This document shows positions 22,330 to 34,766 of a stretch of 64,000 bases of DNA, piece by piece. A program made the position numbers and the translations under genes. Numbering within the stretch: the stretch's first letter is position 1; each line of letters starts with the position of its first letter. This stretch comes from Omphalotus guepiniiformis. Its lineage: Eukaryota > Basidiomycota > Agaricomycetes > Agaricales > Omphalotaceae. The notes beneath the pieces were generated by a model, which searched no databases, was not told where the DNA came from, and was given only the letters and a program-made list of their open reading frames with translations. The stretch is taken from contig JAQOOI010000068.1 of the NCBI GenBank assembly GCA_028554645.1, forward strand, positions 62,001 through 126,000, read 5' to 3'.

Positions 22330-23994
22330 ATGAATTCTGGCACTGCGTATCTGCACGATAGCTGCCCCGCGCATTGCGAGCACTCCGGGTACGACCCGTT
22401 CATTGCGGATGCTTTCGACATCGGGTCAAGTGCAAGCACAAAGAACTTTGACCTAAAGCCTGACGCGTATGTGCCCACAAGCTGTCAAGTTCTACAGTAT
22501 GTGGCGCGACGAGAAGGTCAAGGGGATTGCTATTGGCAAATACAGGTATGTAAAGTTACCCGAGTATTCAAAGTTTTTGAGTTTAACCCCACACATCACA
22601 GTACTATATAGATCCTCCGGACTCTCCCAGTTCGCCATCGACCGTCTCCTCCTTCGCCCAGACTCAAAAGGAAGCTGACGAAATCTTCTACAATACCTTC
22701 CCCGCTGCACGGTCCTCGGGTCGGAACTGTACACCCCAACCATGTCCTCAAAGCACGAGCTTTGACGGGATGGGATTCTCCTTTCACAGTCCTGGTGGTG
22801 ATTGCAGTTTTGATGCTGCTGCGGGTTCTTTACCTACAAAAACCGAAGGGTACATGAAGCGGACGAGCAGCGAGTTGATGATTGCTATCAACTTCTCCAA
22901 CGGTAAATCCGCTGGAGAGATTGATAGCAATCTATCCCAACCCCTGTGGAGAGAACAAGTTGGTATCTATACCTCTTTTCGTCGAAGAAATGCCTCTGAT
23001 GTATCATGCAGGCGGGAGGATCTGCCAGACAATCTCATTCCCCACCGAGCACACCAACTCACGACGAGATGATGATGCTGGAGGAAGTCGGAGACATGCC
23101 AGTGTCGCCACAGCACCGAGTTGTCGGTAACCCTACAGACATTCAGTATGTCAACGATATCACGATGGACAGCTGTTCTCTTCATCGACATCATGCCTCT
23201 CCAAACGACCCTGTTTGTTTCGGATGTGGGTCCGAAAAGAATGGAGATGAGATGGTACAAGACTTGAACTTGCTGCCGTCGCCTACCGGTACTTGGCCAA
23301 GTCTCCGAACGAGGACGCACCCGGGACCACATCAGTCCGCCAGTACCAGTCCGTGTGTCAGTGGCATAGTCAAACTTGAAGATGATAATCATGTCATACC
23401 ACATTCTCGATCAAGCATGGATCCTCTTGCTGGCCCTAGTGCAACCTCAGCAGCATCGTCCTCAAATGCGCCTGAGCAAACAGATAGTCCAGTGCATTTC
23501 GAACCTCCGGCTTTAATGCGCCTCAGTCCACTACCAGCCCACCGAAGGCCCGCTGAGAAGAAGAAGGCTCAGACATTGGCTTGCAATTTCTGTCGCGCTA
23601 GAAAGGTCATGCCCAATTCCATGGTACCTATCAGAACATGACTGATACCTCTTTCTCGAATATTAGATTGCATGTGGTCCGCCACTTCCTGGAACGACAG
23701 AGAGAACATGCAAGTGAGTGATTAGCTCCAGACCGAGATTGACGTTGTATTGCCACGTCTCTTTTGTACTGCGACACCGGGTGGCAGATGATATGATGCA
23801 GGTATTCCTGACCATCAGCTTCGTGCCTGCTGGCGTATCTCGTGTCTTGCTAGAGCGCTCTGGTCCCTTGTACTGATCTCATGTGTTTTCTCTCTAGTCA
23901 ATGCCAGCGGCGCTCTTTCAAGTGTGTCTTTCCTACTGAGAGCCGGCGTGGGATGCGGAAGAAGAAGACACCCTCAAAAGATTCGCCGAAGTAA
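22330..23994 (+). CDS. Zn2Cys6 transcription factor with C-terminal zinc cluster
   Basis: Exons starting at the ATG at 22330 join through short GT-AG introns to a TAA at 23992-23994. The first exons give MNSGTAYLHDSCPAHCEHSG and end ...KPDAY; a short exon gives ARREGQGDCYWQIQ; then YYIDPPDSPSSPS follows. The long exon beginning at 23013 (after a catgcag acceptor) reads AGGSARQSHSPPSTPTHDEM. The last three exons assemble ACNFCRARKIACGPP, TERTCNQCQRR and SFKCVFPTESRR. Together they give C-x2-C-x6-C-x11-C-x2-C-x6-C, the six-cysteine binuclear zinc cluster of fungal transcription factors, placed at the extreme C-terminus. This layout is common in mushrooms and unlike the N-terminal Gal4 type. The rest is Ser/Pro-rich and probably disordered. 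No fungal_trans middle domain is visible. The target genes are unknown. Confidence 0.78.
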
Positions 23995-25272
23995 CGGATG
24001 CTGATTCAGCTCCACAGAAGAATTCTCCATGTTCTCATTTGCGAGAAGGATGGGGTGTTATGTTCAACTAGGATTAATTTTGCTTTCGTATTGCTTTCGT
24101 GCATTGTTCTCGATAAGTATTGTCATATTGTCGTGTTGATAGATATAGCGTTGACGACCTTAATGTTCGCATGATTTCATTGATACCCTCAGCTACATCA
24201 TAATGGTCTTTAGCAGTTTCCAGTAGGACCTCAGGCTCAATACGATTTCTTACTCAATTCGATGTCGTGTGCCTCAAGTACCACGGGAACATGAATGAAT
24301 GGTTCAAAGCCTGTCGGATATCCGGCCACGAACTCAGGCTGAACTTCTGGAGGATAAGTATGTTCCGCCCGATGACCCTGCTTCAATACTGCGTTGTGAC
24401 AATGATACCCAGTCTAGTATCGTCGAACAACGGAGGCATTTCATTTTCCAATGGAGTCGTCCTTAGGATTAGGGTTTTCTCATTCAATCGGAAGGTATGC
24501 CCTATGTTTATACATCACCCTAGTGTTATATGTTGTTAATGATGAAACAAATGCTAGCAGATAGAATAGAAGCGCCTTAGCGCTCATCCGAATCGCTTGA
24601 AAGTGAAGAATACAACCTTCAAGGCTTTCGGTCTCACAAGCATAGTCTGATCTCTTCAAGTATTACGTTTGATGCTTTGAAGCACTGCCCTTCTCAGAGG
24701 TATTCTCTGTACGCTTAGCGGTCCCGGCTTGCTCGGACTCATTTGGGCGCAGTTTTGGGCAATTCGGTCGTTTTACCCCGTAGGTCCCTGGAGGTCCCAG
24801 TGACTTTTGAAGAGTCAATATGCAGGGTCCTACGACTTGGGAACAGTCGGTTGCTGATCCTTCCCAAGGTTGATCGACTATCTGGAAGGAGCCTGACCTT
24901 CGACATCACCTGTTCGTGGAGTGTGAACTCTAAAAACGTCAACCTGTGAAGAATTCAACAAAGTTCAGTTGCGAGCTCAGTGTCACAAGAGCTACTACCC
25001 TCGCGATCAATTGTTAACTACCAGGCGAGACGGCGAGGGTCGTGTGCTAGATAATGACAATATACATCATATTCGTGATAATAGCGCATGGCAGATAGCA
25101 AATCGGATAGGTATATACGTAGGACGGGAATGAGATACAATAATGCAAAAAAGGAGCGTGTGGGTTTGTGAAAGTTAATGCTAGAGAGTACGTTAAGTTC
25201 AAGATATGGCATACATATACGTTAATATATTCATAAAGTGCAGCTGCAGACGAAGACCAGATGCAGCGCCAC
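23995..25272. other. Convergent intergenic region
   Basis: This separates the transcription factor (+) from the FHA kinase (-). It contains short, unsupported open frames only. AT-rich sequence around 24060-24160 follows the transcription factor stop and may be its 3' UTR. Confidence 0.5.
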
Positions 25273-27950
25273 CTAGTGCTTCTTCGCAGCGGCGCGACTG
25301 GATCGCCTGAGACCATCGGTATTGGTATTGGGATTGGGGACTGTCGACTCCTTACCCTTTCGAGCTTTCTTTGCTGGCGTAGGCTGAGGCTTCGCGGCTT
25401 TCGGCTCGACATCCTTGTCGATACCACCACCATTGGACCCTCCACCATTCGCCATCGGAACATCATTAAGGGATCCCTCCTCAGAGAGCGTGCTCAACTC
25501 ATGATGCAGCCTCTTACCAGCCTGCTTCTCCCCCCAGCTGCTCGGACCCGCCTCAGCATTTCCCGCAGCTTTGTTGTAGCGGTCCTGTTCGATACGGGCG
25601 AAGTGACCGATCATTTCAGGCGTGGGCTCAGGAATGACGGTGTTGGGATCACCCTCTGCGGCCTGAGCAAGGACGTTGCTTCGACGCCTGAGTACTCGCG
25701 AGCTGGCACGCTGGGCACCATTTGCCTGAGAGCTTGAAGGCGGCGGCGTGTTTGAATCGGACGGTTGGCTGCCGTCTGGCTGCTGATTGTGGAAACCCAA
25801 TCCAGGAATACTCGAGCCTACGGCCGCCGGCGCACCAGAGGCATCTCCAGCCGAGGTTGTGGCTTGACCATTAGAGCTGGGCCCGGCTTCGGAGTTGATA
25901 TGAAGGTTCCCGAAACCGTGAGACATGCTGCCTGACTCCTCCGAACGAAGGATGATATCGCCGCCAGAGGATGTCATGGAAGAAGTGGACGGGATGGTAC
26001 TGAGATCGGCATGTACACCTTGCGCTCGGGAAGCCACTTTATCAATACCCGCCCTGTCGGTGTATTCGATGAGCCAGGGATGATCGAGAGCACCGGTAAG
26101 TGTCATCCGAGCGCGAGGATCTTCGGTGAGAAGACAACGAATGAAGTCTTTGGCTGAAACGAGACGGGTAGCTCGATGAGTGAGGTTTCGCTGCTGCGCA
26201 AGAAGCCCTACTTACCCAATTGAGAGACTCTGCCGTGCTCGAGCAACGCCCAATCGACGGTGCGTTCAGCTATGCGAACGCGGATATCTGGTTGAGTTTC
26301 GTCTTCGATGAAGGGACTCGCATTGGCCAGCCTGCAAGAGCGCATATATTCAGCTGACATGTTAGAGTGAAACAACCCAAAGCAGACTCACATCGAAAAC
26401 ACAATGACTCCGACGCTCCAACTATCCACCAGATTGTCATAACCTTCCATGTTCTCTTGGCGAACGACTTCAGGAGCGAGGTATGAGGGAGTACCACACA
26501 TAGTCTAGAGATAAGCATGGAATGAGGACGGGTCATAGCATTAACAAATGACGATGAAGTACCTTGAGCATAGTGACACTGTCAGCAGCTTTGGCGAGGC
26601 CGAAGTCAGCGACTTTCACGTTGGGTGGGTTTTCGTTGGTGAGAAGGACGTTCTACAGCACGCGCATTAGTGTGGAATCTTAATGATGAGAGCTTATGCT
26701 TTACATACTTCAGGCTTCAAATCACGGTGTGCAATACCGGTGTGGTGTATGTACTACAATATCTGGAGGTTAATCACGGAACAAGAAGACAATGTACATA
26801 CTCACACTTAATGCAAGGCATAATTGATACGTGAGGTGTTGAGAAATAGCTTCATCTGTTGACGTAGTTCAGATACGTCGAAAAGGACAGAAAACAAAAA
26901 TAGCATACTCAATCCATTTCGACTAAGAATATATTCCAGGAGATCACCACCTTCGACGAGCTCAAGAACCAAACCTATGAGGGAAGCATCAGAGGAAAGA
27001 CACGACAGCTAATAAGAAGATACACAGACTCATAGAACCGTCGGCGTTAAGGAAAACATCCTTAAGTTCGCAAATATTGGGATGTTTGAGCCGGCGCATA
27101 ATTTCAATTTCTCGAGTAATCATCTTTTCTCGTCTCTCATCGCTGGCCGTAGAATTTTCGCGCGTATGGCGTTCCCTGATCATTTTTACAGCGTACCACA
27201 TTCCAGTTTTTCGTGACATAGCTTTCATCACAGTGGCGAATGAACCTCTTCCCAGCTCGTGAGCCACTTCGTAGAACGCGAGTAAGCCAGTGGTGGGACG
27301 ACCGCCAGCGTTATGTCGGAAAATGAACCCTATTCCGAGATGAAATTGGAAGGGAACGATGCCAAGAGACCAACGTACTGTAATCTTCATCCGGTTTCTG
27401 TGCAGAAACAGACCCAAAAGCAATCTCTTGACCGTCACGAAGAATCCGGTGGTTTCCTCTGCCAATTTTCACACCGTTGATCTTTGTGGGGGGCACGCTT
27501 AGCTATCAGGAACGCGGTACGGACTCGAAGTTAAGAATCACATACAAATGTGCCATTACTAGAGTTATCGATAATCGTGATACTAGACTGGTCTGTTTCA
27601 AGCCCGTCCCAACGAATAGTCGCGTGCTGGTTGCCTGTGGTGGGTCGAACGAGGAGTGTGGTCAGAACGTAAGGAAGCAAAAGCAGAACAGTGGCGCACT
27701 CACTAATTTTGAAACCAGGGAAGATTACTTGGTTCCCTTCAGTGTTACGACCAATTTTATACACCGCTTCAGGCTTCATGAAATCGATCCGCCTCAAGAC
27801 TGAAGAGCATGGAGTCATGTACGCCCACAAATGATCATCAGAGGATGGTGCGACCTGAGACGCCTCTTGAGTTTCCTGCAGTTGAGTGGGCTGTACACTG
27901 TCGTCTGTCGTGGTCATGGCATTAGCCTGGTCATTCGCGACTACGTCCAT
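25273..27950 (-). CDS. Chk2/Cds1-type checkpoint kinase with FHA domain
   Basis: A multi-exon gene whose preferred start is the ATG at 27948-27950 ([12 protein letters not shown]). The N-terminus has TQ/SQ sites ([15 protein letters not shown]), as expected of an SQ/TQ cluster phosphorylated by ATM/ATR kinases. The FHA domain follows: [31 protein letters not shown] and [14 protein letters not shown]. The kinase domain has [10 protein letters not shown] (P-loop), WYAVKMI (VAIK lysine), [34 protein letters not shown] and a terminal [12 protein letters not shown]. These are complete catalytic residues. The C-terminal 250 residues are low-complexity and end in a basic NLS-like stretch ([19 protein letters not shown]). 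By family it acts in the DNA-damage and replication checkpoint. At least seven short introns interrupt it. Confidence 0.9.
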
Positions 27951-28612
27951 AGTTGTAGAGTGAGATATAGAACTTGTAGGGGTTGTGAGAGGTGAAATTC
28001 GGCGATTTTGCGAGTAGAAGATGAGAGATGAGAGCAAGAATGAAGCCCTGAAAGCTTATTTATATATATGACGCGTAATGGTGCGCCGATTGTTCGTCAA
28101 GAGCTTTGGCCAGGTCAAAACGACAATACAGAGTCGTTCAAGAACAATAGAATGACCACGATACGCTTTCTTTGGGCGCTTTGATAGGGGAAACGCGAAG
28201 AAATTGATCCTAAAGCAACAGAAATGGGAAGAAATGGTGAAATTTTCGAACGCTTTGGCCAGTGCTTTGGCCGTGACCTCGAGGTTCGATGGTCCACTGT
28301 TCTTGTTTTTCTCAGAAAGGCAATGCTATTCAGGTTCGGGCCAAAGCTTGCTTAGTCATACCCCTATGTTTGACGCCCGTCGCTTGTCCGTACTCATGCA
28401 TCCATGGTTCGGGTTCGGGAAGAAGATACAGATAGTTTTCTTGTAATGAGCACATTCATGAACCAGATACACAGTTCTAGGAGATACAGGAAGCTAAAGT
28501 GTATAACCAACCCCCAGCGAACTTGCAAACAATGTAAGTCCAGTAAAGGTTATCAAAGGGCCCTGGGATCAATGAAGTCGAAGGTCAATGCAAAGTTCCA
28601 ATGAAGTCTAAA
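27951..28612. other. Intergenic region
   Basis: This is the upstream region of the FHA kinase and the 3' flank of the MFS gene, both on the minus strand. A TATTTATATATATGACGCG stretch at 28056-28074 may be a TATA region for the kinase. The word GCTTTGGCC recurs at 28103, 28253 and 28263, too short to interpret. No gene is supported. Confidence 0.45.
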
Positions 28613-30594
28613 TCAGAAAATGAGGATTCTTACATATCCCTCAAGACCATACGCTAACGATGACTTGTCTGTGAATGCCCAAGAGTGGTTAAGGCCAGCA
28701 GATACCGGGGCCGAAATAACACTTCCTATACCTCTTCCTAAAAGTCACAATCAGCGGCGTACAATGTACCCCCACGCACAAGTCCGAGCTCATACCTGCA
28801 AGAAAGATCGATAAGAGCGAGGCAGACGAGCGAGGGTCATCTGTCTTGTTGGTCACCGACGCGAATCTCGGATACAATGCAGCCCAACTCGGCGCTAGAA
28901 ATCCGTACAAGCACGAGAATACGATATATGGTGCAAGGCTTCCAGACATTCCCCAGATGAAAAACACCGAAAACGCTGATCCCAACGAGGAGATCAGGAT
29001 CGAAATGCGCAGATCAAAATGGTCCGTGAGCCAGCCAAGACAGACGAGGCCAGCTGCGTTGGTTACTGATGAGGAACATAAGGATCTAGGAACACGGAGA
29101 GCTTGAGGTTTGCTTACCGTTCAGAAGAGATACGCCTAGTGTACTAGCGGTCGAGCTCAATTTCAAAGACGATGCGAATACTGTGAGTCGCTGACGTGTC
29201 AGCCATAGCCTGCTGAGAGCTAAAGAACGAAGCGTACTCGGAAGATAGAGATATGGAATGAAATTCCCCAGACCCTGCAAAATATTTGCGAGGAACAGGA
29301 TCCAGAACGCGCGATAAAGCAGAAACTGAAAGTTCATAGACCTCGGATTCGCAACGATGTGTGCTACTGGCAATCGGGGTTTCAGGAAGAAGAAGCATGG
29401 TGCAATAATGACCGCAAAAGCAACTGCCTGTAATCTTTGTATTAGGCGAAAAGTGAAATCCGAATCCAAAAAAGTCGTGCTTAACCAAAGCAAGAAGAGT
29501 AAGTTTTTGACCATGCGTTTCCAGCAGGACCTCTATTACGAACGGCGCTATCGCACCGCCGATACCTCGTTTCATAAACGTTAGCGTTTCTTTCGCATTT
29601 CCGAATATGAGACTTGAACATACTAGCACCAGAAAACAAAACGCCGTTTGCCTATATATGTCAGAGATCGATAATCACGCTCAGCATGCTGTAACGTGGA
29701 GTCCAAAATCAATACACACCAGGCCTCTTTTCGCAGAGAACCACTCAAAAAGGTATGTCATCATTGGAAAATACAGTAGACCTAGATCGTTCGGGTCAGT
29801 TCCCAGGCGAAGCGATTGAATAGAGACTAGGAGCGGAGAATGGAGAACAGACGAAAATTTCAACCACTCACTTCCACCGACGGCGAACATGACACCCTGA
29901 GTCAATATCAACACCCCAGAGCTACGCGCATATGCAGCACCAACTAAGCCCATTATACACACGACATATCCTAATATCATTACTTTCGTCTTTTGGCGTG
30001 GGTATCTGTTCATCAATGGCATAAGGATTGGGCATGACAGGTAAAGTATTCCCGTAGAGATCGACCCGACGAGAGCGAGAAGACTCTCGGAGGTCCCTTT
30101 GAATACCGGAGAAGAGGAAAGGTAGTATTTGAGAAATACACCATAGGAAAACGGAAGACCCCTATCAGAGAATCACTGTAATTACAATCGGGATGCTAAC
30201 TGGAAATGACATGCTCACCAGACGAGAAAGTCAAGAATCCAAGCGCTAGCTAAATACGCCCAAGCATGAAATCCCGCATCCTGTGACCACGTTGGTTTTC
30301 ATGGATGAACCGCCAAGAGTGAAGGGCCGCGGAAAGACGCACGACTGGAGGAAGCGATGCAGCATTTAAAGTTTCTTCTCCTGAGCTTTCTTCCAATTCT
30401 CCAGGTGTGACTATGCTTTCGGGCACGGGTTCGGGCGCATCTCTTCCTTTCATACCTTCGGCATCTACACCGTCCAACACTTGTGGTCTGTTTTCAGTAT
30501 TCGTCAGCTCCAAAACACAAGTCGAAATGATGGTGGTAACATACGATGGCTCAGACAATCCTCCAAGTTCAATTTCTGGCTGAAACGAGGACAT
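28613..30594 (-). CDS. MFS transporter, monocarboxylate-permease-like
   Basis: Exons from the ATG at 30592-30594 (MSSFQPEIELGGLSEPSYV) to the TGA at 28613-28615 assemble a polytopic protein. A cytosolic acidic N-terminus (about 80 residues) leads to PVDAGFHAWAYLASAWILDF, matching the first helix of fungal MCT-like transporters, then GLPFSYGVFLKYYLSSSPVF, SLLALVGSISTGILYL and a loop MNRYPRQKTKVMI. Further helices include GVLILTQGVMFAVGGS, YLFEWFSAKRGL, AFAVIIAPCFFFLKPRL, YRAFWILFLANILQGLGNFI, FSVFFIWGMSGSLAPYIVF and CLYGFLAPSWAALYP. Family members move monocarboxylates or related small acids across the plasma membrane; the substrate here is unknown. An alternative upstream ATG at 30661-30663 would add 23 residues. 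Several short introns occur and I see no disruption. Confidence 0.82.
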
Positions 30595-31568
30595 TGACAC
30601 TGAGTCTCTGAGTAGAACAAAGCAGCGTGTTTGCTTGGCGAACCAGGTCTTATACGCATGCACCGATGACTCGATATCATATCATATAACAGAAGCAATT
30701 GATTCCGGAAAATCTGAACGAAAATGGGGTAAGAAGATCCATAGCCGATAGGTCGATAGCCACGAGAGGCCACGATCTCCTACAGAATGGATCTATGTAG
30801 CATTCTTGAGGATATCCTTCAGGAGAACGAGCATGTTCGAGTTAGGAATTTACGGCCAGCAATGAACGCGTTACAGCCAACAACGCGTTGATTCCATCTG
30901 ATTAAAAGGTCTTTTCACTTCGATTCGATTTTGTCGAGATAATTTGGTATTTTTGACCAGAAAAGAATGCCTGCATAGCGGCAGGTTGAAGATGGATGGA
31001 TGGAGGATAGTAGAAGCCGGCGGCAATATTTGCCGCTCACCGTTGAGTACAGATGATGTAATCAGCATTACTATAACACACTTGAATCTCTTACACTCAC
31101 CGCAATCCACCGAACTCGCCCGTTTGTATACATTTTGAGCGTCTTGGCTGACTATGCGCAATGCGCAAGACGACAAGGACCCTATTCTTACTGAATTTCT
31201 GAATGGCAAAATTTTCTTGAATGAATCATTGTGGAGGCCCTAACTAATGTCCCCTCACTATCATACAACTAACCTTGAATCCAGGTAACGAACTCCACGA
31301 ACTCCACGAACTCGAAATTTTTCTTGATGCTTGCGCAGCCTTTTCTGCTTTGCGTAGTGATTCGCTGAACATATGCCCGAAGTCACTTCGGTCGACATCT
31401 AATGTCTTTGTAAACGGATGACAAATGCTGGCGCTACTAGCCGCTACTAGTACTCCCGTGAAGACGCAATGAAGCTTGTAGGCGACGCAAACATCAGGTT
31501 GTCGTATAAATCGAAACAATTCAACCATCCATCCCATTTTCAGGTACTCGCGTCGGATTCAAGCAATC
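30595..31568. other. Divergent intergenic region
   Basis: This is the upstream region shared by the MFS gene (-) and the hydrolase gene (+). Small overlapping open frames on both strands show no recognisable protein. A small inverted repeat GCCGGCGGCAATATTTGCCGC lies near 31016-31036 (GCGGCAATATTTGCCGC is self-complementary apart from its ends). Otherwise nothing is seen. Confidence 0.45.
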
Positions 31569-32758
31569 ATGTTCCCCACTGAGGTTTCCACTGTCCAAGC
31601 AGACGGCGTAAAAATATTCTATCGTGAAGCTGGGGATAAAACAGCCCCTGTGGTACTTCTACTTCATGGATTTCCTTCGTCTTCGTTTCAGTACCGAAAT
31701 TTAATAGGTATACTTGCAGCCAAGTATCGCGTCATCGTGAGTAGTATCTCTTAGATTGTAACAAATGATGAATGTATCATACTGACCGCTACTTGCAGGC
31801 TCCAGATCTACCAGGTTTTGGTTTCACCGGTACGTGCTTCTTTTCCCTACTGATCTTCCTAAGTTGAAGCTCACAGAGTGAGCAGAAGTGCCTGAGGATC
31901 GTAAATATGAGTATACCTTTGACAGCATCGGCAAGACTATCGAAGCGTTCACTCGAGTCTTGAACTTGAACAAGTTTGCGATTTATATCTTTGACTATGG
32001 CTCCCCAACTGGTTTCCGGTATGTTACTGTATAAGCATCATCGCTGCCATCCGACCAACAACTCATCTCCTGTATGGTTCGTAGACTCGCATTGGCCCGC
32101 CCGGACGCTATCACTGCTATCGTATCACAAAATGGCAATGCGTTCGAAGAAGGCCTAGGACAATTCTGGGACCATCTTCGGTCATACTGGGCAGATCCGT
32201 CTTTGAAGAACCGCGAAACAATTTCCTGGTTGACCAAATTTGATGCTACTAAATACCAGGTGCGTATAATCTAACTGTTGTGAACTCCTACAACGTCTGT
32301 CTGTAAAACTCTGTACTCATAAAGTCTCTTGTTTGCACCGTACAGTACACCGAAGGCGAAGCTCACCCAGAGAAAATTGCTCCGGAAACCTACTATCTTG
32401 ATCAAGCCCTCCTCGACCGCCCGGGGAACAGTGACATACAACTCGATCTACAACTCGACTGTAGGCCCTCTTTGTCTTTCCTCTTTCCTCTTGCCCAAAA
32501 CTGACCCGATCCACAGATCGTAAGAATATAGCTCTATATCCAGCCTTCCACGAGTATCTGCGTACTCACCAGCCTCCTGTCCTTGCTATCTGGGGCAAGA
32601 ACGACCCCATATTTATCCCTCCTGGTGCAGAGGCTTTCAAGAGCGTGGTACCTAAAGCTGAGGTACACTTTGTTGATGGAGGTCATTTCGCGTTGGAGAA
32701 CCATGTTGAGGAAATTGCGAGTGAGATTTTGAGATTCTTTGAGAAGAATGGAATTTAA
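31569..32758 (+). CDS. Alpha/beta hydrolase with Asp nucleophile
   Basis: About six exons assemble MFPTEVSTVQADGVKIFYRE, VVLLLHGFPSSSFQYRNLI (oxyanion HGFP), YRVIAPDLPGFGFT, FAIYIFDYGSPTGFRLAL, a cap region, then HQPPVLAIWGKNDPIFIPPG and VHFVDGGHFALE before the stop at 32756-32758. The nucleophile elbow has Asp (FDYGSPTG), with a downstream acid (NDPIF) and His (GGHFALE). This is the layout of epoxide hydrolases and haloalkane dehalogenases, and is also seen in many uncharacterised fungal hydrolases. There is no signal peptide, so it is probably cytosolic. The substrate cannot be told from the sequence. Donor and acceptor sites seen at each join are GT-AG. Confidence 0.85.
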
Positions 32759-33162
32759 TAGGTGTAGTGTTGTACTCGTAAAAAAATGAAAGCGATGTAT
32801 CACTTCTGTTGTACTCAAACGGCGTCTGGCTCAGGAGAGGTTTGATCTTCACTCTGCATAGCAGGTAACCGTTGAAAATTGAAAAGCCCATCTCGTTTGC
32901 GAAATCGACAACCTTGTGAAGGGCTTGGCCTCTAGGTCTGGGACTCCTGGTCCCTATGTGTAGACACCGCAACAGCACTAATGTCCAAGCTCAACGAGTC
33001 CGACACCAGAGGAGATTCTTGTCAGGTAAAGACCAGGGTAAATGGAAAAGGTACAAGCCAAGAAGCAGAGAACTCTATGTATATCTTTCATCTATATTGG
33101 GTTCTTGGTCCGCAACAAGCGGACACGCGCTGTACCACAGAAAGCCCCACCCAAACTTGAAC
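32759..33162. other. Convergent intergenic region
   Basis: This lies between the 3' ends of the hydrolase (+) and the homocysteine methyltransferase (-). No supported gene or repeat is seen. Confidence 0.5.
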
Positions 33163-34568
33163 TCACGTACGTATAGACTTCGCCAACAGTTCAACATGAC
33201 CAGGACCCGTCCGACAGCAACCACCAATAACAAGACCTCCCCACAATTCCGAATGGATCTCTAGACGAGCCAGCTTCTCCGCCCATTTAATCTTTTCCTC
33301 CTCCTGATCGCCGTTTCCCTTCCAAGTCTGGGTAATTGGGTCATATACGTCTCCTCCATTAGGATACACGATCAACCAAGGTCGTTCTCGATCATGATCG
33401 TTACCCCCTAGGAGAGTGATAATGGCTCGTTCCATCCCAATTACGAGTTCGGGGACAAACTCGATACTTGTACAGTTGATTCCTATACCAGATGGTATAC
33501 TAGAAGAATCTCCTTCGTCTTCGTTTGTCTCCACAGCGGCGGACACGACATCTGAGATTGTCAGTCTCGATTTACCGTCCCTTGCCGTCTCAGGAAATAC
33601 ACCGTCAGGAAAAACTATACTAATCCACCAAGGTTTAGTTTCTTTACCGCCGCCTTTCGCAATTCTTTCCATCAACCATCCCATCGCCTTTCGAATGGCT
33701 TTGATTTCCCTGACCAAAGGAACCGTTTCGAATGCCAAGCAGTCAATAGTAGACCACGCCTTATCGTCATCCAGCACGATCATAAGTCTGTCAAAATGGA
33801 ACTCGGCCAGAACTTGTATAGATCGAAGAATCTCCGTATCCCCATGAATTCCTTCGGGGTAAGCATTACAGTTGTCATCATCGAATGAGAACATCCTCGG
33901 GCCGTAAGGAGGAGGGTAATAACCATCGAATTCGTGAGCAGGAGACAAACTCGCTCCGAAAGGACCCAAAGAAAGAGCTATCCGAACATTTGGAATACTC
34001 TTCCCTTGCTGTAACTGCTCCTCATTGAATATTTCCCGAGCACGGCGTGCCAAATCAACAGATTTAAGTGTTATTTCTTTGGCCTCTGCGACGGTGTATC
34101 CAGCCCGTTCGAATGTATGATATGAGCATTGATATCTGTCAATTGAATGGGAGTTTTTTTTTTCGTCATGATGACACGGGGATGCTGCGGTTTGACTCCA
34201 TGATATGAAGAAACTTGGCACACTTACGTTGAGGTAAGGATGATCTGAGCTCCCGCACGAAGGAAGGCGAGGTGAGCTTGAACTATCACATCGGGTTCTT
34301 CCACAACAGCTTTGGCGGACCAGAGCGGGGTGTGAGAAATATCTAGATGAAACACTTGTTCCAACGTTGTACCCTGCCGAGCTAATACATGAGTACTGAG
34401 TATATTCAAGAAAACGGGAAGTAAGCGGGAAGGTGATGAGAAAGAAAGTGGTTTTTTGGTTCAGATTGTGATGTGTTGCCTCCCGTAATGATAAGGCAGT
34501 CGAAGACTCACGAAACCTCCGTCGGTCGTTACCACAGATGATTTGAACAGTGAGGAGAAAGAATTCAT
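33163..34568 (-). CDS. Homocysteine S-methyltransferase
   Basis: Three exons. The first starts at the ATG at 34566-34568 (MNSFSSLFKSS) and ends TDGGF. It joins, using a CTCGGCAG acceptor, to GTTLEQVFHLDISHTPLWSA, restoring the conserved DGG-GT-LE start of the fold. The second exon ends ILTST and joins to YQCSYHTFERAGY. The third carries ALSLGPFGASLSP, AFETVPLVREI, GINCTSIEFVP and GGLVIGGCCRTGPGHV. The Gly-Gly-Cys-Cys and the earlier Cys in INCTS are the three zinc-binding cysteines of the BHMT/Mht1/Sam4 family. These enzymes transfer a methyl group, often from S-methylmethionine or SAM, to homocysteine to form methionine. The gene is intact. Confidence 0.88.
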
Positions 34569-34766
34569 TCTTTCAATCGATGTAGTAATAAACAAGAACT
34601 AGAGCAACACAAATCGTGGGAAGCAACAAAGTCCAGTCCATATACCATAGTACGGTCATCATCTATACATCTACATTACGCCAAACCCTGAAAATAAACG
34701 AGCAAGCAGGTAATACTAATCATAGAGCAAAAGCAAAGCGAGTAAAGCATATGACACAAGCTACAT

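Noticed and set aside
25261..25737. Plus-strand open frame opposite the FHA kinase C-terminus
   Set aside because: It is antisense to a clear coding exon with low-complexity sequence, which often leaves long complementary frames.
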